Source: Nocardioides sp. Soil797 (GTDB lineage: Bacteria > Actinomycetota > Actinomycetes > Propionibacteriales > Nocardioidaceae). From it: 64,000 bases of DNA. Numbering within the stretch: the first letter of the stretch is position 1; every line of letters starts with the position of its first letter. The position numbers and the translations under genes are program-made. The notes under the pieces were generated by a model. The model did no database searches, had not been told where the DNA came from, and was given only the letters and a program-made list of their open reading frames with translations. This document shows positions 55,279-63,899 of this stretch, one piece after another. Where the stretch lies: positions 422,732-486,731 of the forward strand of contig LMSR01000001.1 in assembly GCA_001429555.1 (NCBI GenBank), written 5' to 3'.

Positions 55279-56583
55279 ATGGTCTTCCCCCGTTCTGCCC
55301 GTTCCGTTCGCACGACGCCCCTTGCCGCCGTACTCCTGCTGGCTGGATCGCTGTCGGTGACGGCCCTCGCGCCGGCCACCGCCCAGCCCGTCCGGCAGAC
55401 GACGGCTGGCCAACCAGTCGCCCAGCAGCAGGTGAAGCAGGCCAGGTCGTCGTCGGCCCGGGTCCTCACCAAGCGTTGGAGCTCGAGCAAGAACTTCAAC
55501 AACGGCACCAAGCAGGGCGTCACGGTGAGCAAGGGCTCGATGCGCATCCGCCGGGCCGCCGGCACGGTCGGTGCCAAGGACCCGTATGCCGACAGCCCCC
55601 GGCGCACGATGGAGTACGCCCGCTGGATCTCGCCCTGGAAGACCACCGGGTTCGACGCAACCAACGTGATCCCGTCCTGGAACGCGCAAACCCCGCGGGG
55701 CACGTTCGTCCGGATCAACGTGCGCACCAAGTCCGCAACCGGCACCAGCAGCTGGGACCGGGTCGCTGACTGGACCTACGACGTGAAGGGGATGCACCGC
55801 CACTCGGGTGACGCGCAGGGCGACGACCTGAACAAGCTGCTCACCGACACCTTGGTCAGTCAGGGCTCCAGTCGGATGCGGGCAGTGCAGCTGCGGATCA
55901 CGTTGCTGCGTCCGGTCGGTTCGAAGGCGACGCCCGTGGTCGACTCGGCGGGCTTCGTGGCGGCGAACTACACCAGCCGCAGGCCCGCGACGTCGCCCAC
56001 CACGATGACGAAGAAGACCCGACTGCAGGTCCCGAAGTTCTCCCAGATGACCCACCAGGGCCACTACCCGCAGTGGGACAACGGTGGCGAGGCGTGGTGC
56101 TCGCCGACGTCGACGGCGATGGTGCTGCGCTACTACGGCACCGGCCCGACGCCAGCTGACTACCGCTGGACCGGCGAGACCGATGGCCAGGTCGACCACG
56201 CGGCCCGCCACGCCTACGACTACAACTACGAGGGGGCCGGAAACTGGCCGTTCAACACGGCGTACGCCGGCACCTACGGCGCGGATGCGTTCGTCACCCG
56301 CATGCTCGACCTGCGTGGTGCCGAGCGGATGATCAAGAAGGGCATCCCGGTGGTCACCTCGATCGCTTTCGGTCGCGGCGGCCTCGACGGGTCGCCGCTG
56401 ACGTCGACACCGGGGCACCTGGTCGTGGTCGTCGGGTTCACCGCCGACGGCCGGGTGATCGTCAACGACCCTGCGGCACCGAACAACAGCACCGTGCGAC
56501 GGACCTATCGCCGCGACCAGTTCGAGCGGGCGTGGCAGGACGGCTCCGGTGGCGTCGCCTACGTGATCCGCGCGCCGAAGTAG
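55279..56583 (+). CDS. Secreted C39-like cysteine peptidase
   Basis: 434 aa with a Sec signal peptide (hydrophobic core LAAVLLLAGSLSVTALA, cleavage near TAQ). The middle region (about 60-240) is beta-rich and unassigned; the C-terminal domain is C39-like, with Cys274 (GEAWCSPTS), His380 (TPGHLVVVVGF) and Asn396/Asp397 (VIVNDPAA) as catalytic set. Exported papain-fold peptidase or transpeptidase, substrate unknown. Confidence 0.82.
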   Translation: MVFPRSARSVRTTPLAAVLLLAGSLSVTALAPATAQPVRQTTAGQPVAQQQVKQARSSSARVLTKRWSSSKNFNNGTKQGVTVSKGSMRIRRAAGTVGAKDPYADSPRRTMEYARWISPWKTTGFDATNVIPSWNAQTPRGTFVRINVRTKSATGTSSWDRVADWTYDVKGMHRHSGDAQGDDLNKLLTDTLVSQGSSRMRAVQLRITLLRPVGSKATPVVDSAGFVAANYTSRRPATSPTTMTKKTRLQVPKFSQMTHQGHYPQWDNGGEAWCSPTSTAMVLRYYGTGPTPADYRWTGETDGQVDHAARHAYDYNYEGAGNWPFNTAYAGTYGADAFVTRMLDLRGAERMIKKGIPVVTSIAFGRGGLDGSPLTSTPGHLVVVVGFTADGRVIVNDPAAPNNSTVRRTYRRDQFERAWQDGSGGVAYVIRAPK

Positions 56584-56624
56584 TCCGGTCCGCGCGAGCC
56601 CCCACAGTCCGTGCGTTCGTGGCG

Positions 56625-56703
56625 CAAGGAAGTTCACCACTCGCGACGCTGGCCGCCCCCTCGGGTGCCCTCGCTCCCGCCCGAACTTCCTTCCGTGGTG
56701 AAC
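56625..56703. repeat. Interleaved inverted repeats after the peptidase gene
   Basis: aaggaagttc (56625-56634) pairs with gaacttcctt (56683-56692) and gttcaccac (56631-56639) with gtggtgaac (56695-56703). The two stems overlap, so only one can form at a time. It lies between convergent genes and is a possible terminator. Confidence 0.5.
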
Positions 56704-56712
56704 GCCCGATGC

Positions 56713-57639
56713 TCAGGCCGGCTGATCCGCCGGTACGCCGGCCAGCGGCTCACGCACGCGAGTGCGTCGCCGGGAGACCAGCACGCCGACCACGCAGAGC
56801 AACCCACCGACGTACGCCAGCGCCGGAGGCGTCTCCCCGAGGAGTACGGCGGCCAGCGCGATCGCGATCACCGGGACCAGGAACGTCGTGATCGCCAGCC
56901 GGCCGGCATCCATGTGGGTCAGCGCGAAGGCCCAGGTGCTGAAGGCAAGCGCCGTCGGGAAGACGCCGAGGTAGAGGATCCACAGCCAGGACGAAGCGCT
57001 TCCGTGCTGGACCAGGTCGACGAACTCGCCGGTGAACGGCGAGGCGGTGAGCAGCCCGATCACGCAGGCCAGGAAGGTGATCTCGAAGGGGTGCAGGCGC
57101 CTGGTCAGTGGCTTCTGGCAGACCACGCCGATGCCGTAGGTGATCGCGGCCAGGACGGTCAGCAGCACGCCCCACAGGTCGCGTTCGCCCGAGCGGTCGT
57201 TGGCCAGGGCGATGATCGCCACGCCGGCGAAGCCGATCGCGATGCCGATCACCAACCAGCGGGTCAGTCGTTCGTCGAGGAACACGGCCGCAAGCAGCGC
57301 CACCAGGAGCGGCCCGATCTGGATCAGCATGGCCGCGGTGCCGGCGTCGACGCGACGCTCCGCCTCGTTGAGGGCCAGGTTGTAGACCCCGAACCACATC
57401 ACACCGCAGGCGATCAGCAGCACCCACTCGCGGCCGCGGGGCCACGTGCGTGGGCGGCGGAAGACCATGATCCCGAGCACGATCGAGGCGATTCCGAGGC
57501 GCCCGATGGTCAGCGCTCCTGGTGTGACGTCGTGGCCGAGATGGCGGATCGCGACGAATGCGGAGGCCCAGCAGACAAGGGTGAATCCGGCTGCTGCGGC
57601 GGGGAGCCAGGGGCGCTGGAGGGCGGGGGTTGTCGTCAC
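56713..57639 (-). CDS. EamA/DMT-superfamily transporter
   Basis: 308-aa membrane protein with ten hydrophobic segments arranged as two EamA repeats (about 15-145 and 160-290), ending LGETPPALAYVGGLLCVVGVLVSRRR. Exports or imports small metabolites. GTG start is leaderless: TAGGCT (57646-57651, minus strand), 6 nt upstream. Confidence 0.88.
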   Translation of the reverse strand: MTTTPALQRPWLPAAAAGFTLVCWASAFVAIRHLGHDVTPGALTIGRLGIASIVLGIMVFRRPRTWPRGREWVLLIACGVMWFGVYNLALNEAERRVDAGTAAMLIQIGPLLVALLAAVFLDERLTRWLVIGIAIGFAGVAIIALANDRSGERDLWGVLLTVLAAITYGIGVVCQKPLTRRLHPFEITFLACVIGLLTASPFTGEFVDLVQHGSASSWLWILYLGVFPTALAFSTWAFALTHMDAGRLAITTFLVPVIAIALAAVLLGETPPALAYVGGLLCVVGVLVSRRRTRVREPLAGVPADQPA

Positions 57640-57749
57640 TCACCAAGCCTAGGGATCAGGATCAGCCGTGCCGAGCGATTTTCGGACAGCGTTGCGCGAG
57701 ATCCCGCCGTACTCCCTCGCTCCGCTCCCCACCTCCCGCTTCCCGATAG

Positions 57750-57840
57750 TCCCTGACGTTTCGGTCCTGAATCAGCGATAGTCCCTGACGTTTCGGTCCT
57801 CCCCCACGGTCGGGCAGGACCCGAACGTCAGGGACTATCG
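57750..57840. repeat. Dispersed repeat cluster, tccctgacgtttcggtcc family, locus 2
   Basis: Two forward units (57750-57769, 57782-57800) and one inverted unit (57816-57834). The spacer between forward units, gaatcagcgata, is nearly identical to that at 24639-24650. Cgatagtccctgacg (57776-) pairs with 57816-57840 as a 25-bp stem (2 mismatches) just downstream of regX3, a probable terminator. Confidence 0.85.
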
Positions 57841-57856
57841 AGGGAGGGGCGGAGGA

Positions 57857-58534
57857 TCAGAGGTCGAGCTTGTAGCCCAGGCCTCGGACGGTGACCAGGA
57901 GTTTCGGCTCGCCCGGGTCGTCCTCGAGCTTGGCGCGCAGCCGTTTCACGTGGACGTCGAGGGTCTTGGTGTCGCCCACGTAGTCGGAACCCCAGACCCG
58001 GTCGATCAGCTGGCCGCGGGTCAGCACGCGTCCCGGGTTGCGCAGGAACATCTCGAGCAGCTCGAACTCCTTGAGCGGCAGCCGCTGCTGCTCGCCACCG
58101 ACGGTGACCACGTGACGCTCGACATCCATCCGCACCGGACCGGCTTCCAGCGTCACCGGCGCCAGGTCGGGCTCCTGACCGCGACGCAGCACGGCACGGA
58201 TCCGCGCCACCAGCTCGCGCGGTGAGTAGGGCTTGGTCACGTAGTCGTCGGCGCCCAGTTCGAGCCCGACCACCTTGTCGACCTCGTCGTCCTTGGCGCT
58301 GACCATGATCACCGGCACCGTGGAGGTCTGCCGGATCTGGCGGCACACCTCGGTGCCGGGGATCCCTGGCAGCATCAGGTCGAGCAGGACGATGTCAGCA
58401 CCGGCCCGGTCGAATTCGGTGAGGGCGTCGGGGCCGGTGTTGGCGATGGCCACCTCGAAGCCTTCCTTGCGCAGCATGTACGCCAAGGCGTCGCTGTAGC
58501 TCTCTTCGTCCTCGACGACAAGTACCCGGGTCAC
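57857..58534 (-). CDS. regX3: Phosphate-responsive response regulator RegX3
   Basis: OmpR-type regulator of 225 aa from GTG 58534. Receiver: acidic EDEE near residue 9, phospho-acceptor Asp in VLLDLMLPG, VSAKDD, and KPYSPREL. DNA-binding winged helix at the C terminus (RGQLIDRVWGSDYVGDTKTLDVHVKRLR, quoted in part). Overlaps senX3 by 4 nt. The upstream in-frame extension to 58603 overlaps senX3 and is rejected. Confidence 0.93.
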   Translation of the reverse strand: MTRVLVVEDEESYSDALAYMLRKEGFEVAIANTGPDALTEFDRAGADIVLLDLMLPGIPGTEVCRQIRQTSTVPVIMVSAKDDEVDKVVGLELGADDYVTKPYSPRELVARIRAVLRRGQEPDLAPVTLEAGPVRMDVERHVVTVGGEQQRLPLKEFELLEMFLRNPGRVLTRGQLIDRVWGSDYVGDTKTLDVHVKRLRAKLEDDPGEPKLLVTVRGLGYKLDL

Positions 58535-59661
58535 GGAAGTGCCTCCTGCTTTTTCCTGGGGAGCGACAGGGTGAAGGTGGAGCCCTGTCCCTCGACGGAC
58601 CATACGCGGATGTCTCCACCGTGGGTGGCCGCGACGTGCTTGACGATGGACAGGCCGAGGCCGGTGCCACCTGTCGAGCGGTGCCGGGCCGGGTCGACCC
58701 GGTAGAACCGCTCGAAGATTCGGTCGATCTCTTCCTGGGGGATGCCGATGCCCTGGTCGGTGATCGCGATGTCAACGGAGTCGTCGTTGGCACGTGCGGA
58801 GACCAGGACCGCGGAGCGATCGGGGGAGTAGTTGACGGCATTGGCGACCAGGTTGCCGACGGCGACCGCGATCTGCTCGGCGTTGCCGATGACCTGCAGG
58901 CCCCGGTCGCCGGAGCTCACCACCGAGAGCCCGCGCGACTGGGCGTCGATGGCCACGGTGTCTATCGCGGTGGTGATGATGTCATCGACCTCGACCGGCA
59001 GCGGCTCGTCCAGCGGATCGTCGCCCTGCAGGCGGGAGAGTTCGATGATCTGCTGCACCAGCCTGGCCAGCCGCTCGCTCTCGATGATCATCCGTCCGGC
59101 GAAGCGCTCGACGGCCTCGGGGTCGTCGGAGGCGTCCTGCACGGCCTCGGCCAGGATGCGGACGGCGCCGATCGGGGTCTTCAGCTCATGGCTGACGTTG
59201 GCCACGAAGTCGCGCCGGATCGCCTCGACCCGGCGTTCGCGGGTGCGGTCCTCGACCAGCACCAGGATCTGGCGGGTGCCGAGGGGCGCGACCCGGGCGG
59301 TGACGTGCCGGGCGGGCGCGGACGCCGTACGCGCGATGACCAGCTCGGTCTCGCGGATCTGCCCGTCGCGGCGCACCTGGTGGACCACCTTGACGAGGTC
59401 GTCGTCCCTGAACCTGTTGCCCTGCACCAGACCCAGGGCGTACGCCGGGGCGCTGGCCTTGAGCACCTCGTCGGTGTCGTTGACCACGACCGCACTGGAA
59501 CGGAGCACGGAGAGCACGGCGGCAACGCCAGGTGGAACCGGCGGCTCAGCGCTGTCCGGGATGCGCTGCTGCTGTCTCTCACTCAGGACGAAGGCCAACA
59601 CGACGCCCGCCACGAAAAGACCGATGAGCAGCGCAAACAGGATCGTCTGCGGTGTGGTCAC
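58531..59661 (-). CDS. senX3: Phosphate-sensing histidine kinase SenX3
   Basis: 376 aa. One N-terminal membrane segment (ILFALLIGLFVAGVVLAFVL), a PAS-like region (about 50-140), phospho-acceptor His in FVANVSHELKTPIGAVR, then N box NLVANAVNYS, G1 DQGIGIP and G2 GGTGLGLSIVKH. GTG start with TACGAT (59668-59673, minus strand) 6 nt upstream. Divergent from phoU, with which it forms the phosphate control unit. Confidence 0.94.
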   Translation of the reverse strand: MTTPQTILFALLIGLFVAGVVLAFVLSERQQQRIPDSAEPPVPPGVAAVLSVLRSSAVVVNDTDEVLKASAPAYALGLVQGNRFRDDDLVKVVHQVRRDGQIRETELVIARTASAPARHVTARVAPLGTRQILVLVEDRTRERRVEAIRRDFVANVSHELKTPIGAVRILAEAVQDASDDPEAVERFAGRMIIESERLARLVQQIIELSRLQGDDPLDEPLPVEVDDIITTAIDTVAIDAQSRGLSVVSSGDRGLQVIGNAEQIAVAVGNLVANAVNYSPDRSAVLVSARANDDSVDIAITDQGIGIPQEEIDRIFERFYRVDPARHRSTGGTGLGLSIVKHVAATHGGDIRVWSVEGQGSTFTLSLPRKKQEALP

Positions 59662-59667
59662 GCCCTG

Positions 59668-59673
59668 ATCGTA
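59668..59673 (-). promoter_or_regulatory. -10 box of leaderless senX3
   Basis: TACGAT on the minus strand, 6 nt before GTG 59661. Confidence 0.5.
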
Positions 59674-59720
59674 CGCAGGGTTTCACCTGGAGTTCGCCAA
59701 CGGAACGGTTGCTTCGCACT

Positions 59721-59742
59721 GTTCATGCGCAGTTCACGCAGC
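59721..59742 (+). promoter_or_regulatory. PHO box between senX3 and phoU
   Basis: Two 11-bp direct repeats, GTTCATGCGCA and GTTCACGCAGC, matching the actinobacterial PhoP/RegX3 direct-repeat pattern. A third weak unit, gttcgccaacg, lies at 59692-59702. Position suggests autoregulation of senX3-regX3 and control of phoU. Confidence 0.65.
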
Positions 59743-59768
59743 AGCGCCGTCCAGTCACTTGCGCGGCC

Positions 59769-59774
59769 TAGGCT
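59769..59774 (+). promoter_or_regulatory. -10 box of leaderless phoU
   Basis: TAGGCT, 7 nt before ATG 59782; 26 bp downstream of the PHO box. Confidence 0.55.
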
Positions 59775-59781
59775 CCGCCAC

Positions 59782-60432
59782 ATGCGTGACGCCTTTCATG
59801 ACGAACTCGAGTCCATTTTCACCGACCTGGCCGCCATCGCCCGCCAGGTCCAGGGTGCAGTCTCCCAAGCCACCCAGGCGCTTCTCGACGGCGACGTCCA
59901 GATCGCCGAGTCGGTGATCAGCGGGGACGCCCAGATCGACCTCGCCCGAGAGGCGGTGGAGGACAAGTCCTTCGAGCTGCTGTCGCTGCAGCAGCCGGTG
60001 GCCGGCGACCTGCGCACGGTGGTCGCCGCCCTCCGCATGGTCGCCGAGCTGGAGCGGATGGGTGACCTGTCGGTGCACGTCGCCAAGATCGCCCGGCTCC
60101 GCGTTCCGAAGGTCGCAGTTCCCGACCAGGCGGAGCCCACCATCCGGCGGATGGCCGCGCTGGCCGAGCTCATGACCTCCAAGGTGGCCACGATCATCGA
60201 GGACCGCGACGTCGAGGGAGCCACGAAGCTCAGCAGCGACGACGACGAGATGGACACCCTGCGCCGCAACTCGTTGCGCGAGCTGCTCAGCGCCGACTGG
60301 GCACACGGGGTCGAGCCGGCCGTCGACATGGCGCTGCTCGGGCGCTACTACGAGCGGATCGCCGACCACGCCGTCTCCGTGGCGAACCGGGTGGTCTTCG
60401 TGGTGACCGGTGAGGTCGTCAACGCGGACTGA
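59782..60432 (+). CDS. phoU: Phosphate transport regulator PhoU
   Basis: 216 aa, all helical, with two PhoU repeats: SFELLSLQQPVAGDLRTVVAALRMVAELERMGD and the equivalent ALLGRYYERIADHAVSVANRV (quoted in part). Links the Pst transporter to SenX3, keeping the kinase off in high phosphate. The long upstream frame (to 58621) is antisense to senX3 and not real. Confidence 0.94.
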   Translation: MRDAFHDELESIFTDLAAIARQVQGAVSQATQALLDGDVQIAESVISGDAQIDLAREAVEDKSFELLSLQQPVAGDLRTVVAALRMVAELERMGDLSVHVAKIARLRVPKVAVPDQAEPTIRRMAALAELMTSKVATIIEDRDVEGATKLSSDDDEMDTLRRNSLRELLSADWAHGVEPAVDMALLGRYYERIADHAVSVANRVVFVVTGEVVNAD

Positions 60433-60484
60433 TCCCGGACTGCCAGGCCGGCCCGCACACGGCAGCCCGCCCCTCAACAGACGC

Positions 60485-60536
60485 TACCGAAGCGTATGCA
60501 GGTTTTTCGCGTGGATTTCCTGCATACGTTTCGGTA
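60485..60536. repeat. Relative of the 64-bp palindrome, between phoU and the M4 protease
   Basis: 18-bp arms taccgaagcgtatgcagg / cctgcatacgtttcggta with one G.T pair and a 16-nt loop. The arms share all but one base with the 10611-10674 palindrome. Placed between convergent genes, so likely a terminator. Confidence 0.85.
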
Positions 60537-60548
60537 ACTGCACGAACA

Positions 60549-60595
60549 GCCGGCCCACTCTCTGGGGAGTCTGGCTCCCGGGAGTGTGGGCCGGC
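60549..60595. terminator. Second hairpin downstream of the M4 protease
   Basis: 10-bp perfect stem gccggcccac / gtgggccggc with a 27-nt loop, 60 bp from the protease stop codon. Confidence 0.55.
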
Positions 60596-60655
60596 CGTCA
60601 TTTCAGGTCCTCGGGGGACCTGGTCGTGCTGTCGTCAGGCGTTGCCGAACGACAA

Positions 60656-62662
60656 TCAGGGCTTGGCGTAGGTCATCGTGTAGCTGCCACGCCCGCGGTA
60701 GGACTGGACGACGTAGGAGTAGGAGCCCTTCGCGCCCTCGTAGTTGATCTCCTCATGGGAGCCGGACGAGGTGCTCGAGGCGACCCTGACCCAACTGCTG
60801 CCGTTCCACTTCTCGAGGTAGAGGTCGAAGTCGGTGCCCTCGGGGCCGTCGATGCAGGCGGAGTGCGTGCCGTCGGCCGACGACGTGTAGTAGCCCGTGG
60901 AGCCCGGCTCGTACTCGTAGTCGTTGGCCTTGGTCAGTGTGCCGTTGTCGCTCAGCGTCAGCGACGTGCAGTCGCCCGGCTCGGGGTCCGTGCCGCCGTC
61001 CGTGGTGCAGCTGAAGTCGTTTGCCGGTACGTCGATCCCGTCCCAGGCCGATTCCACTCCGGCACACTCGGCGCTCTCGCCGCCGTACAGGTCGATCGCA
61101 GCGCGCACCGTGGCGTCACGGGCCTCGGGGTAGGTCGTGGTCGAGGTCATGTAGGCGTCGAGCGCCTTGAACCAGATCTGTTCCACCTTGTCGCGGCCGA
61201 TTCCCTCGACGTCCGCGCCGTTGCAGGTCGGGCTGTCGTAGTCGACACCGTTGATCGTCTTCGGACCCGAGCCTTCGGAGGCCAGGTAGAAGAAGTGGTT
61301 GCCCGGACCCGAGGTGTAGTGCGGGTCGTCGTTGCCGATCGAGGAGTCCCAGCAGTCATAGCTGGCGCCGTCCTTCGACGGTTCGTCCATGTAGCGCAAC
61401 GGGGTTCCGTTGCCGTTGATGTCGATCTCCTCGCCGATCAGGTAGTCGCCCACGTCCTCGGCGTTGTTCGCGTTGAACTCCACCGACGTTCCGAAGATGT
61501 CGCTGGTGGACTCGTTGAGCCCGCCTGCGTCGCCGTAGTAGACCAGACCCGCGGTCGCCTCGGTGACGCCGTGGCTCATCTCGTGGCCCGCCACGTCGAG
61601 CTCGGTGAGCGGGTTCTGGTTGTCCTGGCCGTCGCCGTAGGTCATCTGCTGACCGTCCCAGAAGGCGTTGACGTAGTTGTCGCCGTAGTGCACCCGGGAG
61701 GGGACACCGACGCCGTCGTCGAAGATGCCGTGGCGGCCGTGCTTGTCGAGGAAGTAGTCCCACGTCTGGGCGGCGCCGTAGTGGGCGTCGACACCAGCGG
61801 AGTGGGGGTCGGCCATCGTTCCGTCGCCCCACACGTCGTCGTCATCGGTCATCACCGTGCCGCCGGACTGCGCATTGTTCAGGTCGATGGTGGTGCCGTT
61901 GCCGCGGGTGGTGTCGGTCATCTCGAAGCCACCGCCGGAGGACTTGGTCTCGATGTCGACGGTGCCGACGAAGATGCCCTCGCCCTCGGCGCTGTGGATC
62001 TCGTCCCACGAGGCCAGCGTCTTCCCGGTCTGGGCGTCGACGACCACGTGCAGGCGGCTCGGGGTCTGGTCCTTCTTCACGCCTTTGACGACGTTGTCGT
62101 AGGCAAGGCGATCGCCCTTGTCCGTGGCGAAGACGACCAGCTCGGATGTCGCGTCGGTGGCCTTGAACTCGGCCACCTTGCGTGCGGTCCTGACTGCGGC
62201 CGTCTTGGTGACCTTGGCCGTCGTGCTGGCCGGCGCGATCTTCTGCTGGGAGGCGTGCTGGACGTCCTTGACGGCGCCCTTGGCGTCGGTGTGGACGATC
62301 ATGTCGCCGCCGATGACGCGCATCCCCTGGTAGGTGCGTTGGTAGCGGGTGTGCTGGGCGCCGTCGGCGTCCTGGACCACGTCGGTGGCGGTCAGGCTCT
62401 GGCTGGCCGGGAGGCCGACCTTCTTCGCGATCGAGCTCTCGTCGGCCTTGGCCGCACGGATGAGCTTCTTCTGCTCCTTGACGGTGATCGTCTTGTCGGC
62501 GTTGCGTTGGGCGGCCTGGGCGTTGGAGGCCTTGTCCTGGACGGGCTTCTGCACGTCCTGGTCGCTTCCGGATGCCTGCGCGTTCGGCGCGAGGGCCATC
62601 AGGGCGATCGTCGCCGAGGCCACCAGAGTGCGGCGCCTGCGCGAGATGAGGTTGTGACTCAT
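60656..62662 (-). CDS. Secreted M4 (thermolysin-like) metalloprotease with PPC domain
   Basis: 668-aa preproprotein. Sec signal (RRRRTLVASATIALMALAPNAQA), FTP/PepSY propeptide (about 60-225), catalytic domain with His360-Glu361-x2-His364 (HEMSH) and Glu384 (NESTSD), and a C-terminal pre-peptidase domain (about 565-668, DNGTLTKANDYEYEPG...GRGSYTMTYAKP, quoted in part) that is usually removed on maturation. Extracellular protein digestion. ATG 62662 chosen at the signal peptide; the frame is open to 62704. Confidence 0.92.
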   Translation of the reverse strand: MSHNLISRRRRTLVASATIALMALAPNAQASGSDQDVQKPVQDKASNAQAAQRNADKTITVKEQKKLIRAAKADESSIAKKVGLPASQSLTATDVVQDADGAQHTRYQRTYQGMRVIGGDMIVHTDAKGAVKDVQHASQQKIAPASTTAKVTKTAAVRTARKVAEFKATDATSELVVFATDKGDRLAYDNVVKGVKKDQTPSRLHVVVDAQTGKTLASWDEIHSAEGEGIFVGTVDIETKSSGGGFEMTDTTRGNGTTIDLNNAQSGGTVMTDDDDVWGDGTMADPHSAGVDAHYGAAQTWDYFLDKHGRHGIFDDGVGVPSRVHYGDNYVNAFWDGQQMTYGDGQDNQNPLTELDVAGHEMSHGVTEATAGLVYYGDAGGLNESTSDIFGTSVEFNANNAEDVGDYLIGEEIDINGNGTPLRYMDEPSKDGASYDCWDSSIGNDDPHYTSGPGNHFFYLASEGSGPKTINGVDYDSPTCNGADVEGIGRDKVEQIWFKALDAYMTSTTTYPEARDATVRAAIDLYGGESAECAGVESAWDGIDVPANDFSCTTDGGTDPEPGDCTSLTLSDNGTLTKANDYEYEPGSTGYYTSSADGTHSACIDGPEGTDFDLYLEKWNGSSWVRVASSTSSGSHEEINYEGAKGSYSYVVQSYRGRGSYTMTYAKP

Positions 62663-62793
62663 TGATCTCTCTTTCCCGAGTTCGTGCCGGGGTCGGCACT
62701 TCACCGACCTTGCGCCGCCGTGTGCCCCGGTATCAAGAGACTCGCGCGCGTTAACTTTTGACTTGCCCGGGCTCGAAATCCTGCAGGTTCTTG

Positions 62794-62813
62794 CATTGCA
62801 CGTTTGCGCAATG
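62794..62813. promoter_or_regulatory. Short palindrome upstream of the M4 protease
   Basis: cattgc / gcaatg arms with 8-bp spacing in the 207-bp gap between the XRE gene and the protease (same direction). Possible operator; evidence is symmetry and position only. Confidence 0.3.
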
Positions 62814-62869
62814 TGGCGTTGCTTGACGGGCGCCCGGCCAGCGCCCAGAATCCGCCGGGCGGGCGATCC

Positions 62870-63799
62870 TCAGAAGCTCCACTCCAGCCCGGTGGTGCCG
62901 GGTGCGGCATCGATCACCACGACATGCGCGTGGCCGAGCGCGTCCACGGCAACCCGTCGGCGTACTTCCGCACCGTCGCGCGGTCGGTGGAAGCTCTCCA
63001 CCCAGGCCGGCAGGTCGGCGTGGTGGAAGTGCACCTCGACCACGCACTCACGGATCGCGCGCGAGCAGCTCGTGTCGTAGGAGTAGTCGCGCGGGCCGGG
63101 GCCGTCTGAGGAGATCTCGTAGTCGAGCACCACGGTGTCGCCACGGTTGAGGGCCTGGGCGAACTCGAGCTCGGTGCCGATCACACGGTGGGCTGGGTCG
63201 ACGTGCTGGGCGCGGATCGCGGCCCCGGAATTGACCGTGAGTCGCGGCGACCCGGCCGTGGCGTCCTCGAAGAACTGGGTGACCCCCATGCCGGTGAGTC
63301 CGTCGTCGTCGGCGCGGGCCACCGTGCGGATCTGCACCGACGCCATCCGCCGGTCGGCGTCGAGGCGTACGACGTCGTGCTGGCTGATCCGGGCCAGTTG
63401 CTGGCCGGCGTGCCTGGCCTGCACCCGCTCGGCGATCGTGCGGACGGCTTCGCGCTCGTTGAAGTGTGGCGCCAGCACGAACTTCTCCGCCGGGCGCACC
63501 GGCCCACGAGGTCGCGGGGCCGGCACCAGCACCCGCAGGCTGCGCGGGGTCAGGCCGAGCACGCTCTCGAGGTGCGCGACCACCATCTCGGATCGCTTGC
63601 GCCCGGGCACCCGGTTGCCGCTCTGCCAATAGCTCAAGGTGGCGACGCTGACCTCGACACCGCGATCGGCGAGGCGCTGTTGGATGCTCTCGAGGCAGAG
63701 TCCACTCCGGTCGACGGCCGAGCGCAGCGCGGTGGCGAAGTCGTTGGGACGAGCGGTCAGCGCGGCAGGCACAGGTCTCCGATCCTGACCCTGCACCAT
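62870..63799 (-). CDS. XRE-type helix-turn-helix regulator
   Basis: 309 aa. N-terminal Cro/CI-like helix-turn-helix at about residues 22-85 (LCLESIQQRLADRGVEVSVATLSYWQSGNRVPGRKRSE, quoted in part), followed by a long C-terminal domain with ESSDGPGPRDYSYDTSCSRAIRECVVEV. The C-terminal half is beta-rich and may sense a ligand; I do not recognise it further. ATG 63799 has aggggtgg just upstream. Next to a secreted protease, so it might control development or secretion. Confidence 0.78.
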   Translation of the reverse strand: MVQGQDRRPVPAALTARPNDFATALRSAVDRSGLCLESIQQRLADRGVEVSVATLSYWQSGNRVPGRKRSEMVVAHLESVLGLTPRSLRVLVPAPRPRGPVRPAEKFVLAPHFNEREAVRTIAERVQARHAGQQLARISQHDVVRLDADRRMASVQIRTVARADDDGLTGMGVTQFFEDATAGSPRLTVNSGAAIRAQHVDPAHRVIGTELEFAQALNRGDTVVLDYEISSDGPGPRDYSYDTSCSRAIRECVVEVHFHHADLPAWVESFHRPRDGAEVRRRVAVDALGHAHVVVIDAAPGTTGLEWSF

Positions 63800-63848
63800 C
63801 CACCCCTGACAATGCGCGAACCTACCAGTTGATCTTCCCTCCCGGTGT

Positions 63849-63899
63849 CGCGAACAGTCACTCGTTGTTGCGCGAACCGGCGATTCTTGACGGCCGAAC
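63849..63899. repeat. Dispersed 51-bp repeat, copy 2
   Basis: Ungapped match, 42 of 51 positions, to 11497-11547, built on the same cgcgaac spaced units. The remaining bases to 64000 show no gene. Confidence 0.6.

Noticed and set aside
57315..57324. cccgatctgg inside the EamA gene as a possible fourth 58-bp palindrome arm
   Set aside because: No inverted partner within 60 bp; it is an ordinary coding match.
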